Notes: a model not told the origin generated them from the letters alone. A stretch of DNA of 64,000 bases from Parietaria judaica (GCA_954871525.1 OX940872.1:11865180-11929179); one strand, 5' to 3'. Shown: positions 37,149-52,959, counted from the stretch's first letter. A program made the numbers and translations.

Positions 37149-38548
37149 TAAGATAAGGTGGTGGGCGTCGAATGTGTTGAGGATGCTCCGAAACGACGGG
37201 TGTCAGAGAAAGTGGACTAGAAGAATTATCTGTAGTTAAACAAACATCATCATTAAGGGAAACAGGAGATTGAGTATCCAATGCTAAATATGAATCATTG
37301 CGGGATAATGTCGGAGTTGTCAGTAAATCTTCATTTAAGGGTGTGATGGAAATCTCACTAGTATGATGATCTGGAATATCTTTAAATGGAAAAATAGATT
37401 CATGAAAAATCACATCACGTGAGCCTATTATGCAATTAGTATAAGGATTATAAAGGCGATATCCTTTTTGACCATAAGGATAACCGACAAAGATGTACAG
37501 TTTACCTCGTGCATCGAATTTATTTTTAATATGCATAATTTTGGCGAAAATAAACAACCAAATACACGTAAAGAAAAATAAGCGGGAGCTTTTCCAAATA
37601 ATAATTCATGAGGATATTTAAAGTTAAGGATGCGTGCCAGTATGTTATTAATGAGAAACGCAGCAGTGAGAATACATTCGTCCCAAAATGAAACGGGAAG
37701 ATTAGATTGAAGACGTAATGAGCGAGCGGCGTCAAGTAAGTGTCGAATGTTTACGTTCCATAATACCATTTTTTTGGAAGTAGTGATGCAGATTTGTTGG
37801 TGAATTATCCCATGAGAGTGGAACCAATTTTCAAAATTTGATGACAGAAATTCAGTATTGTTGTCGGATTTAAGTACTTCAAGTTGTGGAATAAAAATAC
37901 CACCTTTGTCAAAATGAATAACAAATATAGATTGTTTAAATTGGTGATTAACTTAATTACAAATATATGTCATCATATAAAAAGTTTGAGACTTGTTTTT
38001 CATTAAATATACCCAAGTGCATCTTGAATAATCATCAACAATAGTGAGAAAGTAACGTGAACCATTTTTTGAAGGAATACTGAATGGTCCCCAAATATCA
38101 ACGTGAAGTAATTCAAAACATATCGATGAACGACATATACTTTGCGGAAAAGAATCACGACATTGTTTAGCTTGTGGGCAAATATCACAAATAAAATCTT
38201 TACTGGCGGATATCTCTGGAAATTTATTAACGAAAAACTGGGGTAACAGAGGCGTGAGCGCCAAAGATCAAATTTATTTGGAAGATGAAAAGAAAAAGCA
38301 GGAAAAACAGAATTCAAAAAGGGAGCATTATCCAAGTAGTAGAGACCGTGATGGAGATAACCGGGACCAATCATCTTCTTGCTCGAACGGTCATGAAAAA
38401 AGCAATGAGATATAAAGAAAATTACGTCACAACTTAATTGCTTTGTTAGTTGTGAGATAGATAAAAGATTGAATTTGTACGATGGAATAAAAAATACATC
38501 CTTGAAAATAAGAGAATTGGAATATATAACAATTCTAGTATGAGTCAC
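37135..38548 (-). pseudogene. Copia-2 GAG-pre-integrase and integrase
   Basis: Minus-strand fragments include the protease-side segment FKDVFFIPSYKFNLLSISQL, the integrase core FELLHVDIWGPFSIPSKNGS and FLTIVDDYSRCTWVYLM, then SNLPVSFWDECILTAAFLIN and IFVGYPYGQKGYRLYNP. Frameshifts separate them. Confidence 0.85.
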
Positions 38549-38639
38549 CGATGCAGTTGAACCATCAGGTAATTGGACAAAAACATGTTTTTGTAACGGA
38601 GCATATGATGAAAATTAAGATAATGATGTAAAAATGTGA

Positions 38640-39786
38640 TTTGAAGTGCCTGAATCAATAATCCAACATGTTGACATAAAAGAAAGAATTTTACATGCTA
38701 AATTAGCCGAAGGTGCAGCGGGGTTGTGTTTAGCAAAGAGTGCAAGCAATTTGTTGTATTGATCGCATGTCAGTTGATTGGTTGTGGCAACAATCGGAGT
38801 CGGTCCATGCTCGATCTGTTTTCCCTCTTTGTTTGGGAAGCCATGTAAGTGGAAACATTTTTCTCGAGTGTGGCCGTGTCACTTACAACAATCGCAAAGC
38901 AGACGTTGCCTTTTCGATGCTCTGTCGTAAGGTGCTCTGGATACACTGTGATATGGTGCTTTTGATATTTTAAAAGCAACAGATTCGACAGTGGGAGCTA
39001 ATTATACATTAAATTCTTGTTGTTTTTCTTCTTGGCGTACGAGATTATAGATACGTTGAATAGATGGAAAAGGTTCCATCAGAAGAATCTTACTTCGAAT
39101 TGCAGCGAAACTATCATGAAGTCCTTGAAGAAACTCCATGGCGCGATCCTGATTTTGTTGTTCAATAACATATTTTCCATTTTTGCAGGTACACGGGATA
39201 ACCAAAACAATACTATTTAATTCATCCCAAAGATATTTGAGTTGGGTGAAATATAACGAAACAAACATTATTTCCTGTTTGAGAGTGGAGATGGAGTGCT
39301 TCATCTGATAAATTTTTGGCGCATTTGATTGACAAAAACGCTCCTTACGATCTAACCATATTTGAGCAGCAGTTGTAGAATACAGGATGCTTGGCCTGAT
39401 TTCTTGAAGATAGAATTGAGTATCCAGCTACTAACGAGATCGTTGCAGCGTTGCCTGTTACCGATTTCATATTCATCTGTTGGCATCGGCAAGGAACCAT
39501 CAACGAAAATACATTAATTTTTGGCTCGTAGTGCCATTGTGACAACACGATTCCAAGATCCATAATTATCACCCGTTATAAGAGGGGTAACGTGGACAGT
39601 AGTAGGTCTATCAGAGTAATGCATATCATAAGGGTTGAATTTTCCTGAAGCGGCTACCGAAGGATTAGATTTTTCTGGAGTGATCAACGACATATCTTCG
39701 TCAGACATGGCAAGAGACGAGATCGTGGAATGGACCTGAGATGATAGATTAAAAATTAGATCGTGATATAGATCTGAGAAAGACAA
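38640..39786 (-). pseudogene. Copia-2 gag and zinc-knuckle region
   Basis: The start at 39786 gives MSFSDLYHDLIFNLSSQVHS and then PLITGDNYGSWNRVVTMALR, a standard Copia gag opening. The UBN2-type segment LKYLWDELNSIVLVIPCTC and DRAMEFLQGLHDSFAAIRSK lies at 39304-39002. A degraded zinc knuckle lies near 38860-38900, followed by a WIIDSGTSNHI-type protease start near 38640-38680. Confidence 0.85.
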
Positions 39787-39870
39787 AAAAAAAAATGCTC
39801 ACCAATTTTGAGAAATATTAATGGAGAAAAAGAGAGAAGTGACTGACTTTTTATCAGTGCTCTGATACCA

Positions 39871-40120
39871 TGATAAAATATTGGACTTTATTGATTTTTG
39901 AGAGTGTGTCGATTACATCTGTAGCATAGGCTATATATACAACAAATTTGTTCCACATAATCTGTAACTGAATATTAAAAAGAAAATAGATAATATATTA
40001 TAATACAAACTAATTCCCTATGATGTTGCTGAATGGGTGAGCTTCGGTGTTCTTGGTCAAAGTCCATCATCTCCATTCAATGGCCCTTCCTTATAGTTTT
40101 GCTGCTGGAATAGTTCAACA
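39871..40120 (-). repeat. Copia-2 right (5') LTR
   Basis: 250-bp LTR from TGATAAAATA to TTCAACA; the primer-binding site tctgatacca lies at 39861-39870 immediately before it. Confidence 0.92.
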
Positions 40121-40171
40121 AAACTATTGCCTTTAAATATTTAATATATTTAGTCTTCCTCTTGACAACAA

Positions 40172-40262
40172 GACCTGGCCAGCCGTGACCAAGAGTGTGG
40201 AACGTATGGCCGTGAGGGAGTTGGAGTCGGAGTTTCCGGCGGCACTCCCAATTAGCCGTCTT
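40172..40262 (+). other. Orphan GC-rich coding-like fragment
   Basis: A short GC-rich stretch after a possible acceptor (caacaag) can read TWPAVTKSVERMAVRELESE then FPAALPISRL. It differs in composition from everything nearby and may be an exon remnant, but it is too short to identify. Confidence 0.25.
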
Positions 40263-40274
40263 TTATTTTTAAAA

Positions 40275-40416
40275 ATAAGAAACCGATACATTATAAAATT
40301 TCATCCCAATGCAAGTATAACTCCGCCTAAGGCAGTGAGGTACTCACTATAAGAAACCGATACATTATATCCTCATGCAAGTATAACTCCGCCTAAGGCA
40401 GTGGGGTACTCACTAT
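40275..40416. repeat. Tandem duplication, unit about 74 bp
   Basis: Units 40275-40348 and 40349-40416 share ataagaaaccgatacatta and ctccgcctaaggcagtg; the second lacks a few bases. Confidence 0.85.
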
Positions 40417-40424
40417 GGGGGCGA

Positions 40425-40900
40425 GTTTGTATTTCCAGTAGCTTCTATCGGCGTGCACCTCATAAAGATAATGCCTACGCACGTCTCTACGTTCGAGGCC
40501 GAATTATCGTCGGATCGATGCTAGTCAGACACTGGAGATATGACAGAGAACGATGACTCCACCGTGGAGCCTAAAGCGGTGCGCGAATCTCGATGAGGGG
40601 AGCTAGGGCACAAATTGCTAGAGAAAACGGGGAGGCTCGATTTCGGTTGCTAAAACTCGTAATGATGTTTAAGCCTGAACCTCATATTTATAGACCTAAG
40701 GTTTCTTGGTCGGCGTGGCCAGTCCGCTAAAACTTTGACTAGCCTTTCTGTGACTAGGTCTACGACAAGGTCCTCCTTACTTGATCGACTTGGTATTGTT
40801 GTCCTGGTCGCTCTTCAACTCTACGAGCTTAACGAGGTTGAGCTTAACCTCAAAATATGTTTGTAAAGATTCGATAATAAATATATTTGTTTAATAATTG
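40425..40900. mobile_element. LTR-like remnant related to 27125-27240
   Basis: Shares ggatcgatgctagtc, gagatatgacagagaacg and gcgcgaatctcgatgagg with the segment near 27150. No ends or coding domains were identified. Confidence 0.45.
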
Positions 40901-40951
40901 TATAATAATATATTTAATATTAGTATAATATTTCAAACATTAATATTATAT

Positions 40952-41558
40952 TAGGGGTGAGCATTTTGGACCCAAGCCAATGGCCCAGCCTAATCAGTTA
41001 GAGATCCGACCCCAATCTAACCCACTCAAAATTGGGTCGGACCGGGGCGGACCCCAATATTATTCAGGTAGGGATCGAGTCCAAAACCTTGGGTCGGTTC
41101 GGAGTCTCTGATTCGACCAATATAATTAATATATATTTTATATCAATTTTTATTCAAGTAGTAGAATCTCTAGTCTTTTAAAATTTCTCATTCTCAATTT
41201 TATTTGCATTCAATGACCGTTCAATCTCTCATTTTCAAGTTTTACTTTTTTTTTAAAGCATGGTTTACATTGTTTAGTGTATGTTTGTTTGATTAAATTT
41301 GTTTGGGGTATTTTTACTTGAATTTTGAGTTACATTGATGCATTTTTTTATATTATTTTTTTTTATATAAGATTAAATTTTAATTACTCAAGCCATGGCG
41401 ACCCAAACCAACGCAACCCGATTTATTATCGGGTCGGTTTGGTTCGGGCGTTAAAAAAACATTGGGCCAGATCAGGCTAGTTTTTTGGAGCTCGAAGTGA
41501 TCGGGTCGGGTCCATAAAAAGTATCGGGGCGGCCTAACCCAACCCATGCTCGCCCATA
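40952..41558. mobile_element. Non-autonomous hAT element, sister of the MATE intron insertion
   Basis: The left end is TAGGGGTGAGCATTTTGG and the right end, read from the other strand, TATGGGCGAGCATGGGTT. A perfect 8-bp duplication tattatat lies at 40944-40951 and 41559-41566. The interior aligns with 4435-4998, including the gattaaatttgtttg.ggtattt segment. Confidence 0.92.
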
Positions 41559-41587
41559 TATTATATATTTATTTTGTTTTATGTGTA

Positions 41588-41591
<4 letters not shown>

Positions 41592-41650
<59 letters not shown>
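41592..41650. repeat. (TAA)n microsatellite
   Basis: About 19 TAA triplets. It generates artefactual poly-Ile and poly-Tyr frames on the minus strand. Confidence 0.95.
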
Positions 41651-41652
<2 letters not shown>

Positions 41653-41654
41653 GA

Positions 41655-41785
41655 AATCTTGTAAGGCATTTGGGGTATGCGCCATGCCCGTGAAATTTGT
41701 GCGGCATTTGCATCGACATTTCAGTCGATAGTCGACATTTCCGTAAAATAGAGGGAGCGAAACGGCATCGATATTTAAAACCATG
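41655..41785. mobile_element. hAT MITE remnant related to 51360-51544
   Basis: Contains gcgaaacggcatcgatattt followed by aaaaccatgc, the same terminal pattern as the element at 51360. The left end runs into the TAA microsatellite. Confidence 0.5.
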
Positions 41786-42215
41786 CTTTTAATGATAGGG
41801 GAATTCTCTAAAGTTCTTAAACTCATCTCATTCTAACGAGTAAGTCCTTGAACTAAATTTTGGCGGCTAAAGTCCTCAAACTCGTCGAATTCTAACAACT
41901 AGATCTCGGACATTAAATTGACTATTAAGTTTCACATGGCATCCAACTAACTTTGATGTAGCGATGTCACGTCACTCAATTAACAATGTAAATTCATTTT
42001 TATAAATTAACTTTATTTTTATTTCTTAATAATTAATCAATAATTTTTTAATTATAAAAATATTATCAAAGTAAACATATAATTATTATCAATATTTTTA
42101 TAACTATAAATTTATTAATTACAAATTACAATTAAAAAATAAATAAAAATAAAATAAAATAGTGATCTTTAATTAAAAATAAATAACAATTAAATATTTT
42201 CTATAATTATTGTTA

Positions 42216-42571
42216 GGGAAACTTCAATAAGTATGTCCAGTGGAGTAAATGTTTTTGGAAAAATACCTGAGTTTGATAAATTACAAAACTATGCTCCAAA
42301 ACAATTTTAGTTTTTAAGTCAAAACACTTGTGTTCTCCAAGTTAGACAGTTTTTTATTTTAGACACTTTTAGTCGTTTATCTAAACACTTTTGTTCTTAT
42401 GCTTAGACAGTTTTAATTTAAGATATTATACCAAAAAAAAACTGTTTAAATTTTTTTAAAACACTTTTTGTCTTTAAGTCACACACTTTTGGAGCATAAT
42501 TTTGTAATTTAGTAAACTCGGGTACTTTTCAAAAAGACTTACTCCACCGGGCATACTTATTGAAGTTTACC
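42216..42571. mobile_element. MITE with long perfect-type inverted repeats, 8-bp TSD
   Basis: The ends GGGAAACTTCAATAAGTATG and (other strand) GGTAAACTTCAATAAGTATG pair over more than 30 bases. The 8-bp duplication tattgtta is at 42208-42215 and 42572-42579. Length is 356 bp. Confidence 0.9.
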
Positions 42572-42659
42572 TATTGTTATATATAAATTAGCAAAGATTC
42601 GAAGAAGAATATCTATTTACTTTTTTTGTTGTTGTTATTCTTTGTGACATTTAAATTTT

Positions 42660-43788
42660 GGGTTAATTGCGGCAAAAATACCCAACCTTAGTAAATATTC
42701 TTCGACCAACTAACGTTGTTAGACACTGCCTACGTGGTCGTTAGGCTGTCTCATGTGGAATGGCCCATGGCCAAAGGTTGGGTACTTTTACCGCCACGTG
42801 GCCAAAGGTTAGGTACTTTTGCCGCCACGTGGCATTTAAAAAATAATTTTTTTAATTATTTATTTCCCGTAAGCCAATATATTTTTATTCTTTTACGTAT
42901 ATCAAACATGATCAAGTAATTTCATAAAATATGTACTTATAAAAAAATTATGTTATTTTTTTAAATAATCAAATAATTACTTAAATTTATTAGTTTTAAT
43001 TTATTTAGAAAGAAAATATTTCCCGTGGCACATATTTTTATTGTTTTACATATGTTAAATATAATAAAATATTTTTATAAAATATGTTTTTATAAAAAAA
43101 TATTTTTTCTTACAGGAATAATTTATAATTTTTGAATAGATTATATTAATATTTTGAAACTAAAACATTATTGTATATAATAACACGGGAATTTTAATAT
43201 TAAAATTAAGGCATGATATGATTTTTGAAGACATATAACATATATAAAACTAAGGCATGATTAAAACAAATAATTGTATCAAATACGGTTCAAGCTTAAT
43301 TGAAACCGAAAGTTTGGTGATTGATAAAAATTATGTTTAACCTTATTATTTTGTGTTTTAAAGTGAAAAAAGAAAAATAACATTTTTTAGTTTTTCTTTA
43401 ACATATTTTTTTTATAAGTACATCTTTTATAAAATTATTTGATCATGTTTGATATACGTAAAAAAAATAAAAACATATTGGCTAACGGGAAAGAAAAAAT
43501 TATAAAAAAAATGTTTTTTTAATGCCACGTGGCGACAAAAGTACCCAACCTTTGGCCACATGGCGGAAAAAGTACCCAACCTTCGGCCACGTGGCGGCAA
43601 AAGTACCCAACCTTTGGCCACGTGGCATTCCACATGAGACACCCTAACGGCCACGTAGGCAGTGTCTAACGATGTTAGTTGGTCGGCGACTAAAGTGTGA
43701 CGTTGGGTATTTTTGCCTACGTTTATTGAGGTTAGGTACCTATCGGAGAATATTGACAAAGGTTAGGTATTTTTGCCGCAATTAACCC
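42660..43788. mobile_element. MULE-type MITE, 9-bp TSD
   Basis: The ends are GGGTTAATTGCGGCAAAAAT and its complement. The perfect 9-bp duplication ttaaatttt lies at 42651-42659 and 43789-43797. Length is 1129 bp. Inside each end, gccacgtggc-type blocks containing G-box cores (cacgtg) are repeated. It shares end sequence, but not interior, with copies at 18929, 55684 and 56512. Confidence 0.92.
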
Positions 43789-44106
43789 TTAAATTTTTAT
43801 TCTATTAAACTTTTTTTGATACTTTACCAGTTAATTTTAAACAAAAAAATTATTAATTATTTTTTAAATAAAAAAATATTTTAAAATAATTTCCATGTGG
43901 CAATTTATTGACGTGGCATTGCCATGTCGCAGTCAACGGGAAACCACGTGGCACTTAATAGTCAACATAAGAGTCATGGACCTTTAGAGAGCAAAAAAAA
44001 AACTTACGAGTTTAGGGACTTTAGCTGCTAAAAATTGATTTCAAAGACTTAAAAAAAAAAAACAGTGGAGTTTGGAGACTTTAGCCACAAATTCCCCTTC
44101 GTGATA

Positions 44107-48285
<4,179 letters not shown>

Positions 48286-48350
48286 TCGAACATGGGTGCA
48301 ACCACACATGCCTTTGACTCTTCACCAACTACAAAGCCACTACTATAAAA
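48286..48350 (+). promoter_or_regulatory. Proximal promoter of the second PR-1 gene
   Basis: The block cgaacatgggtgcaacc lies at about 48287-48303, a W-box ttgact at 48314-48319 and the TATA box tataaaa at 48344-48350, 64 bases before the start codon. Order and spacing match the first PR-1 promoter. Confidence 0.65.
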
Positions 48351-48407
48351 CCCTAGCTGACACTATTCCCAGACACACAGCAAAGCCAAACACAGACAGA
48401 GAGAGAG

Positions 48408-48920
48408 ATGGCCTCAGCGCGCTTGCTCGGGTTCGCCGCCTTCTTTCTCGTCCTGGCCGCCTCGGTGCACGCCTACGACATGCCGGGCGGCCACTCGATG
48501 CAGCCCTTCAGCTTGAAGAGCCAGTTCCTGGCGCCGCACAACTTGGCGCGACGTGCGCTGGGGCTCCACCCGCTGGTGTGGAGCGAGAAGCTGGAGCAGT
48601 ACGCGAAGTGGTGGGCGGACCAGCGCAGCTACGACTGCGAGCTCGTGCACTCGAGCGGGCCCTACGGCGAGAACATCTTCTGGGGCAGCGGCTACGGGTG
48701 GACGCCCCTGAGCGCCGTGACCGCGTGGGTGGACGAGCGCGCCTCGTACGCGTACGTCTCCAACTCGTGCAACGGCGTGTGCGGGCACTACACGCAGGTC
48801 GTGTGGGCCGAGACAAAGTTCATCGGCTGCGCCGTGGCCAACTGCGCGGGCGGGCGGGGCACTTTCATCACGTGCAACTACGACCCGGCGGGGAACTATC
48901 TCAACGAGAGGCCGTATTGA
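48408..48920 (+). CDS. PR-1-like CAP-superfamily secreted protein (170 aa)
   Basis: Intronless paralogue of the gene at 34427. The signal peptide is residues 1 to about 22 (core LLGFAAFFLVLAASV). A short linker of about 15 residues replaces the Tyr/Thr/Pro-rich one. The CAP domain has HN at 44-45, PYGENIFWGSG with Glu89, GHYTQVVW at 126-133 with His127, and CNYDPAGNY at 156-164. Conserved cysteines are at 77, 121, 125, 141, 146 and 156. It ends PAGNYLNERPY, fitting the CAPE peptide consensus. The start codon is in gagagATGG context, 64 bases after the TATA box. The two proteins are alike throughout the CAP domain and differ mainly in the linker and basic residues. Extracellular defence-related role inferred from family. 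Confidence 0.95.
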   Translation: MASARLLGFAAFFLVLAASVHAYDMPGGHSMQPFSLKSQFLAPHNLARRALGLHPLVWSEKLEQYAKWWADQRSYDCELVHSSGPYGENIFWGSGYGWTPLSAVTAWVDERASYAYVSNSCNGVCGHYTQVVWAETKFIGCAVANCAGGRGTFITCNYDPAGNYLNERPY

Positions 48921-49186
48921 TTGAGAGGATTTGTTGTTGTTGTTGATCTTGAGAAGTATGTTTTGAAATAATAATTAGCATGTAAATGTTGGTTTGCTCA
49001 ATTATGGCATGCAATAGATGAGTTTTTTTTTTTTTTGGTAACTTCTCTTTATTGTTTATTTAATTACTAATCTGTATTCCTCTTTTCAGTCTTGTAACTG
49101 TACTGTAATGAAATGGTTTTTTGGATATTTGGCTAAGGAGTTTCATGACGTCAATATTTTTTACTTTGTCATGCTTTGTTTGAAGG

Positions 49187-49850
49187 GATAATAGCGGAAA
49201 AAGTAGCTAAATATATGCCAAGTGTGCAGATAAATAGCCAAAACGATCTAATATGGCGTAAGTAGCCAAATTTTGCCAAACCGCGGTCAAGGAAAATTCC
49301 ATCATTTCGGCTAACACCATTTGCCACATCATCTCCACGTCTGCAACCTAACCCACTCGTTTTGCACGTGTGGATTCACATTATAATAAATAATTAATTA
49401 TGTAATTGTTTTATTCATGATTAGCTTAAGTCGGCAAATTAGTTTCTCCAAGCACATTAATATACTATTGATAATTGATATCATGATCGACTGTTGTGTA
49501 ATGCTATGTTTAAAATTCTCATAATAATAAGATTATTATTAGCAAATGTAACTTATACAAGTACATTAAGAAATCAATTGATGTTCTGACTAACTTGTGT
49601 GTTATTCTATGTATTTGAAATTTCAGTAATTATAACTAATCAAGTAAAGAAAAAAAATATAAATTCAAAAAAAAGTTTGGGTATTTTTGCCGCTAACGGC
49701 ACATGGCGGATTTTAATGGAAAAATTAACGTTTTCATGCCAAAGTCACGGTCAACGCACGTTGAGTATTTTTGCCGGCAGTTTTAAAGGCTCAAGTACAT
49801 GGGAGATAGATTGATCAAATGTTGGGTATTTTTGCCGTATTTTTCCCAAA
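49187..49850. mobile_element. MITE, full-length relative of 8131-8498
   Basis: The ends GGGATAATAGCGGAAAAAGT and (other strand) GGGAAAAATACGGCAAAAAT are imperfect inverted repeats. The right half is homologous, in reverse, to 8131-8498. Flanking 9-mers do not match, so the target duplication is lost or the ends are slightly off. Confidence 0.65.
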
Positions 49851-51351
49851 TTAAAAATCATTTTTTATTTTAATCGATTTCGGTATTGTGACTATCGTCT
49901 AATTTCACTACAATTTGATCACTTTCTTTTTCATGTCATTGTACACTTACTTTATTAATGTTATGATCAAACATACTTTTTATGTACGGCTTTTCTTGGG
50001 TAATATTAAGTTTCTCATCTTCTTTATATATGTTGTTAAGGTGGAAAAAAGAGTCTCTAAAGCAGTTTTATTTTATTCATTACAAGTGTCTAAAAAATAA
50101 GAAATTATATTTTGCTTAAGGACAAATATTCTTAGGCATCGTTTACTTTGTATTTTTGTCCGCATCACATTTCTGACATTAAAATTTTATCACGAAAAAC
50201 TCACTAACTTCTGTTTAATTTGCAAAAATTGAATAAAAAAATTTATAAATTAATTTGTCTATATTTTCGTATTTTTATCCTCATATAGCGAATAGTATAA
50301 CAAGACTTTCATTTCAAGTGGAGCACAACATAGATTTATATTCATTTCTTTTAGCATGTCACCTTAAACAAACGCACAAATTGAACCACGAACACTAAAA
50401 AAAAAAACATTATAAATTTGAGCATATAAAATATTAATATCCACAAACGATTACAACAAAGCTGCACTACAACGAGATAATTTCGAAACCTTAATTTCAT
50501 TCTTTCGAAAAAACTGTCATTATTACTCATGAGAGTAAAATTTTATCTTCTTTAACAACATGAAGGGTAGAGGGTAAACAAGGTTAAATTCGGACAGTAT
50601 ATTCTATGTATAATCTAAGAATTTTTTATAAAACATGACAATATTTTTTTTTTTTTTCAAACATGTATATGAATTGGCACAAACTTGATCAAATCACTAC
50701 CAAGTACCAATAAACTTCCAAACAATTTAAGGGAATCTCGTGCGATAATGTGTAGGCTTTTTACGGCCAATTTATTAACCAATTCTAATTTGAATTAGGA
50801 GCAAAAAAACTACTTATACGAGAAGGAAAAAAAAAACATTCTTATCCTCTGACTTTGATATTTTTTAAACATTGATGCTGCACAACATAAATTTAAATGG
50901 GTAGAAATACACACACGAGCACAATAACACGAAAAGACTCAATTAAACACGACTAATGAGCAAAAAAATCAATTTTATATGTTATCAAGTGTTTTAATGC
51001 TTATTAGACACGATTTTTTATTATTAGTTACGTCGTACGATTGATGAACATAAAAAACTTTTAATAAAATCTAAAATCTTAGATAATGTAATTAAATAAA
51101 TTAAGCTAAATTGAGTATAAACTAAAGTAATTTATTATTTTAAAATACATGAATTTGATAAACGGGTTAAACGGGTAGACACGATAAACACAATATTTAA
51201 ATGTGACGAGTCTTGGCCTACATAAAATAAATATAAAATGATTAAGACCCAGCACAAACACGAAACAGAACTTCCACCAATGTCGAGAATAATAATATTT
51301 TTTAGTAGTTTTTGGAGAATTCTCGATTGACTTTGTATATATTTCATGTGG
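49851..51351. other. Intergenic, nothing recognised
   Basis: AT-rich sequence with no domain-bearing frame, RNA gene or bounded repeat seen. Confidence 0.45.
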
Positions 51352-51359
51352 GCTGAAAC

Positions 51360-51544
51360 CAAGGTATTAAATTTCCCGAATATCCATCGGCATGCCCGTC
51401 GAAAAATCTTATTTCGAGGATATGCGAAACAATATATCCATCGGTATACCCATCGACATACCTATCGAGATACCCATCGACTAGCAATATATCCGTAAAA
51501 TGAAAAGTGCGAAACGACATCGGCAAACGGTATTTAAAACCTTA
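51360..51544. mobile_element. Short hAT MITE, 185 bp
   Basis: The ends CAAGGTATTAAATTTCC and (other strand) TAAGGTTTTAAATACC pair. A perfect 8-bp duplication gctgaaac lies at 51352-51359 and 51545-51552. The interior repeats atcgg/cgatg.. motifs (atacccatcga several times). Confidence 0.88.
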
Positions 51545-51882
51545 GCTGAAACAATTTAAAGAAGGGCATTATAGTGTAGTAGCCTAATAGAAAGTTGATA
51601 TTTGTTGAATAGCCAACTTTTGGTTTATATTTATCCATAGCAAATTAACCATGTTAATGAATATAAAATGACTTATATTCCCTTAAACATTATATTTATA
51701 CATTCTGATTTTAATATCTAATTACAATAACGATATTTTGTTCCACTATTTCATCATTCGAATTTTCATTTTAATATTAAATTAAATATGAAAATCATAA
51801 GTGAAATTGAAAATCCCTGAAATTAGGGAATACAATCTTTCACGCTTCCATTCACGGCGATTTTTGAATCACGTTTTTAATC

Positions 51883-52075
51883 GTTGGTACTTGGGTTTAT
51901 TTTGAATCTGTGTTTTTTAACTTATTTCGATTCTTGGTATATTAACCGTTGCTATATTAACAGGGTTTATCAACATGATTTATTAGCAGTTGGTAGGTTT
52001 ATTTTGAATCTGCGTTTATTAACTTGTTTCGATTCTTGGTATATTAATTGTTGGTATATTAATGTTATTAAACGT
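51883..52075. repeat. Imperfect tandem duplication, about 105 bp apart
   Basis: The segments at about 51883-51962 and 51989-52063 share ggtttattttgaatctg and ttcgattcttggtatatta. Confidence 0.8.
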
Positions 52076-52176
52076 TGGTACATGGGTTTATCCGAAAGCA
52101 AACAACCATAAAATCTAAAGAAAAAAAATAAACGAAGATTTTAGTAGGGATCTATAGCACGCCAGTGGGACCTTCC

Positions 52177-52404
52177 TCACCACCGGGTCGTGGCCTTCGT
52201 CGTCGCTGGAGCCATTGTAGATCGCGTGGTACGACGAGCCGGATCGCCGTCTGCATCGGAGAGAGAAGCGGTTATGCCTTCGCTACCAGCGGAGTGCGAC
52301 TCGAGCGATCTAGCGACTCGAAAAAGAGCAGCCTCCTGCGACTCGGGTCGTAGGATCTGACGAAAGACAGAGTGCTGGATGGCGGCTAATGAGGTCTGCT
52401 GCAA
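52177..52404 (-). CDS. Unrecognised GC-rich open frame, 75 codons
   Basis: Reads MQQTSLAAIQHSVFRQILRP and then Ser/Ala/Thr-rich sequence ending ATTKATTRW. GC content and codon use are gene-like against an AT-rich flank, and the frame stays open upstream of the Met. It lies about 550 bases downstream of TON1 on the same strand and has no known domain. It could be a captured exon, a transposon piece or a small gene. Confidence 0.25.
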   Translation of the reverse strand: MQQTSLAAIQHSVFRQILRPESQEAALFRVARSLESHSAGSEGITASLSDADGDPARRTTRSTMAPATTKATTRW

Positions 52405-52959
52405 ATGAGGGAGAGAATTTTTGGTGAGGCTCCATGGAAGAACAGCTCGTGTGTAGGGGGAGAAGAAAAGAGATGAGAGAAATTAAAGAGAAAGAGAGAT
52501 AAGATAATAAAAAAAAAGAGATCGAGAGAATTTTAAAATTTAATACTTAAAATTTGGCATAATTAATAGCAAATTTGTAAAAAAAAATTATTAAAAGGAC
52601 AAATTCAGAATAGAATATATGTTGAAAACACCACATCATCAAAAGTGACTATTTTCTAAAATTAAATAATAAAAAAATTAGTTATTTTGCAATATTAGTG
52701 TTTACTAGGTGCAATTTAATATAATAGCTTATACGATTTGAATGTTTACACTACGATCAGGTCCAAATGAAGGTGAAACAAACAGTCAAACACACTATCG
52801 TTTTCTCTTTTTTGCACTGTCTTGTGATAGGAATAGGCAATCTCATACAAAGAGTTAATTCCAATTCTTAAATTAAAACAAATAAAACCAACTACAACAA
52901 ATAACTAAACTCACAAGGGTAAGGATACAACCGTAATAATATTAATAATAATAAGCATA

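Larger units (their letters stand above)
35300..40120 (-). mobile_element. Copia-2: full-length decayed Copia LTR retrotransposon
   Basis: The LTRs are 35300-35507 and 39871-40120, both starting TGATA.AATATTGGACTTTA and ending TCAACA. The target duplication aaact is at 35295-35299 and 40121-40125. The primer-binding site TGGTATCAGAGC (initiator tRNA-Met) directly abuts the right LTR on the minus strand, and the purine tract GATGGGGG abuts the left LTR. The usual Copia order gag, protease, integrase, RT, RNase H is recognisable on the minus strand but broken by many frameshifts and stops. The LTRs are alike apart from an indel of about 40 bp (roughly 39985-40020 present only on the right). Confidence 0.95.
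41798..44097. mobile_element. Outer MULE-type MITE carrying two nested MITEs
   Basis: The left end GGGGAATTCTCTAAAGTTC and the right end, read from the other strand, GGGGAATTTGTGGCTAAAG are inverted repeats. The 9-bp duplication is ttaatgata (41789-41797) and ttcgtgata (44098-44106), 7/9. Without the insertions at 42216 and 42660 it is about 0.8 kb. Non-coding. Confidence 0.75.
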
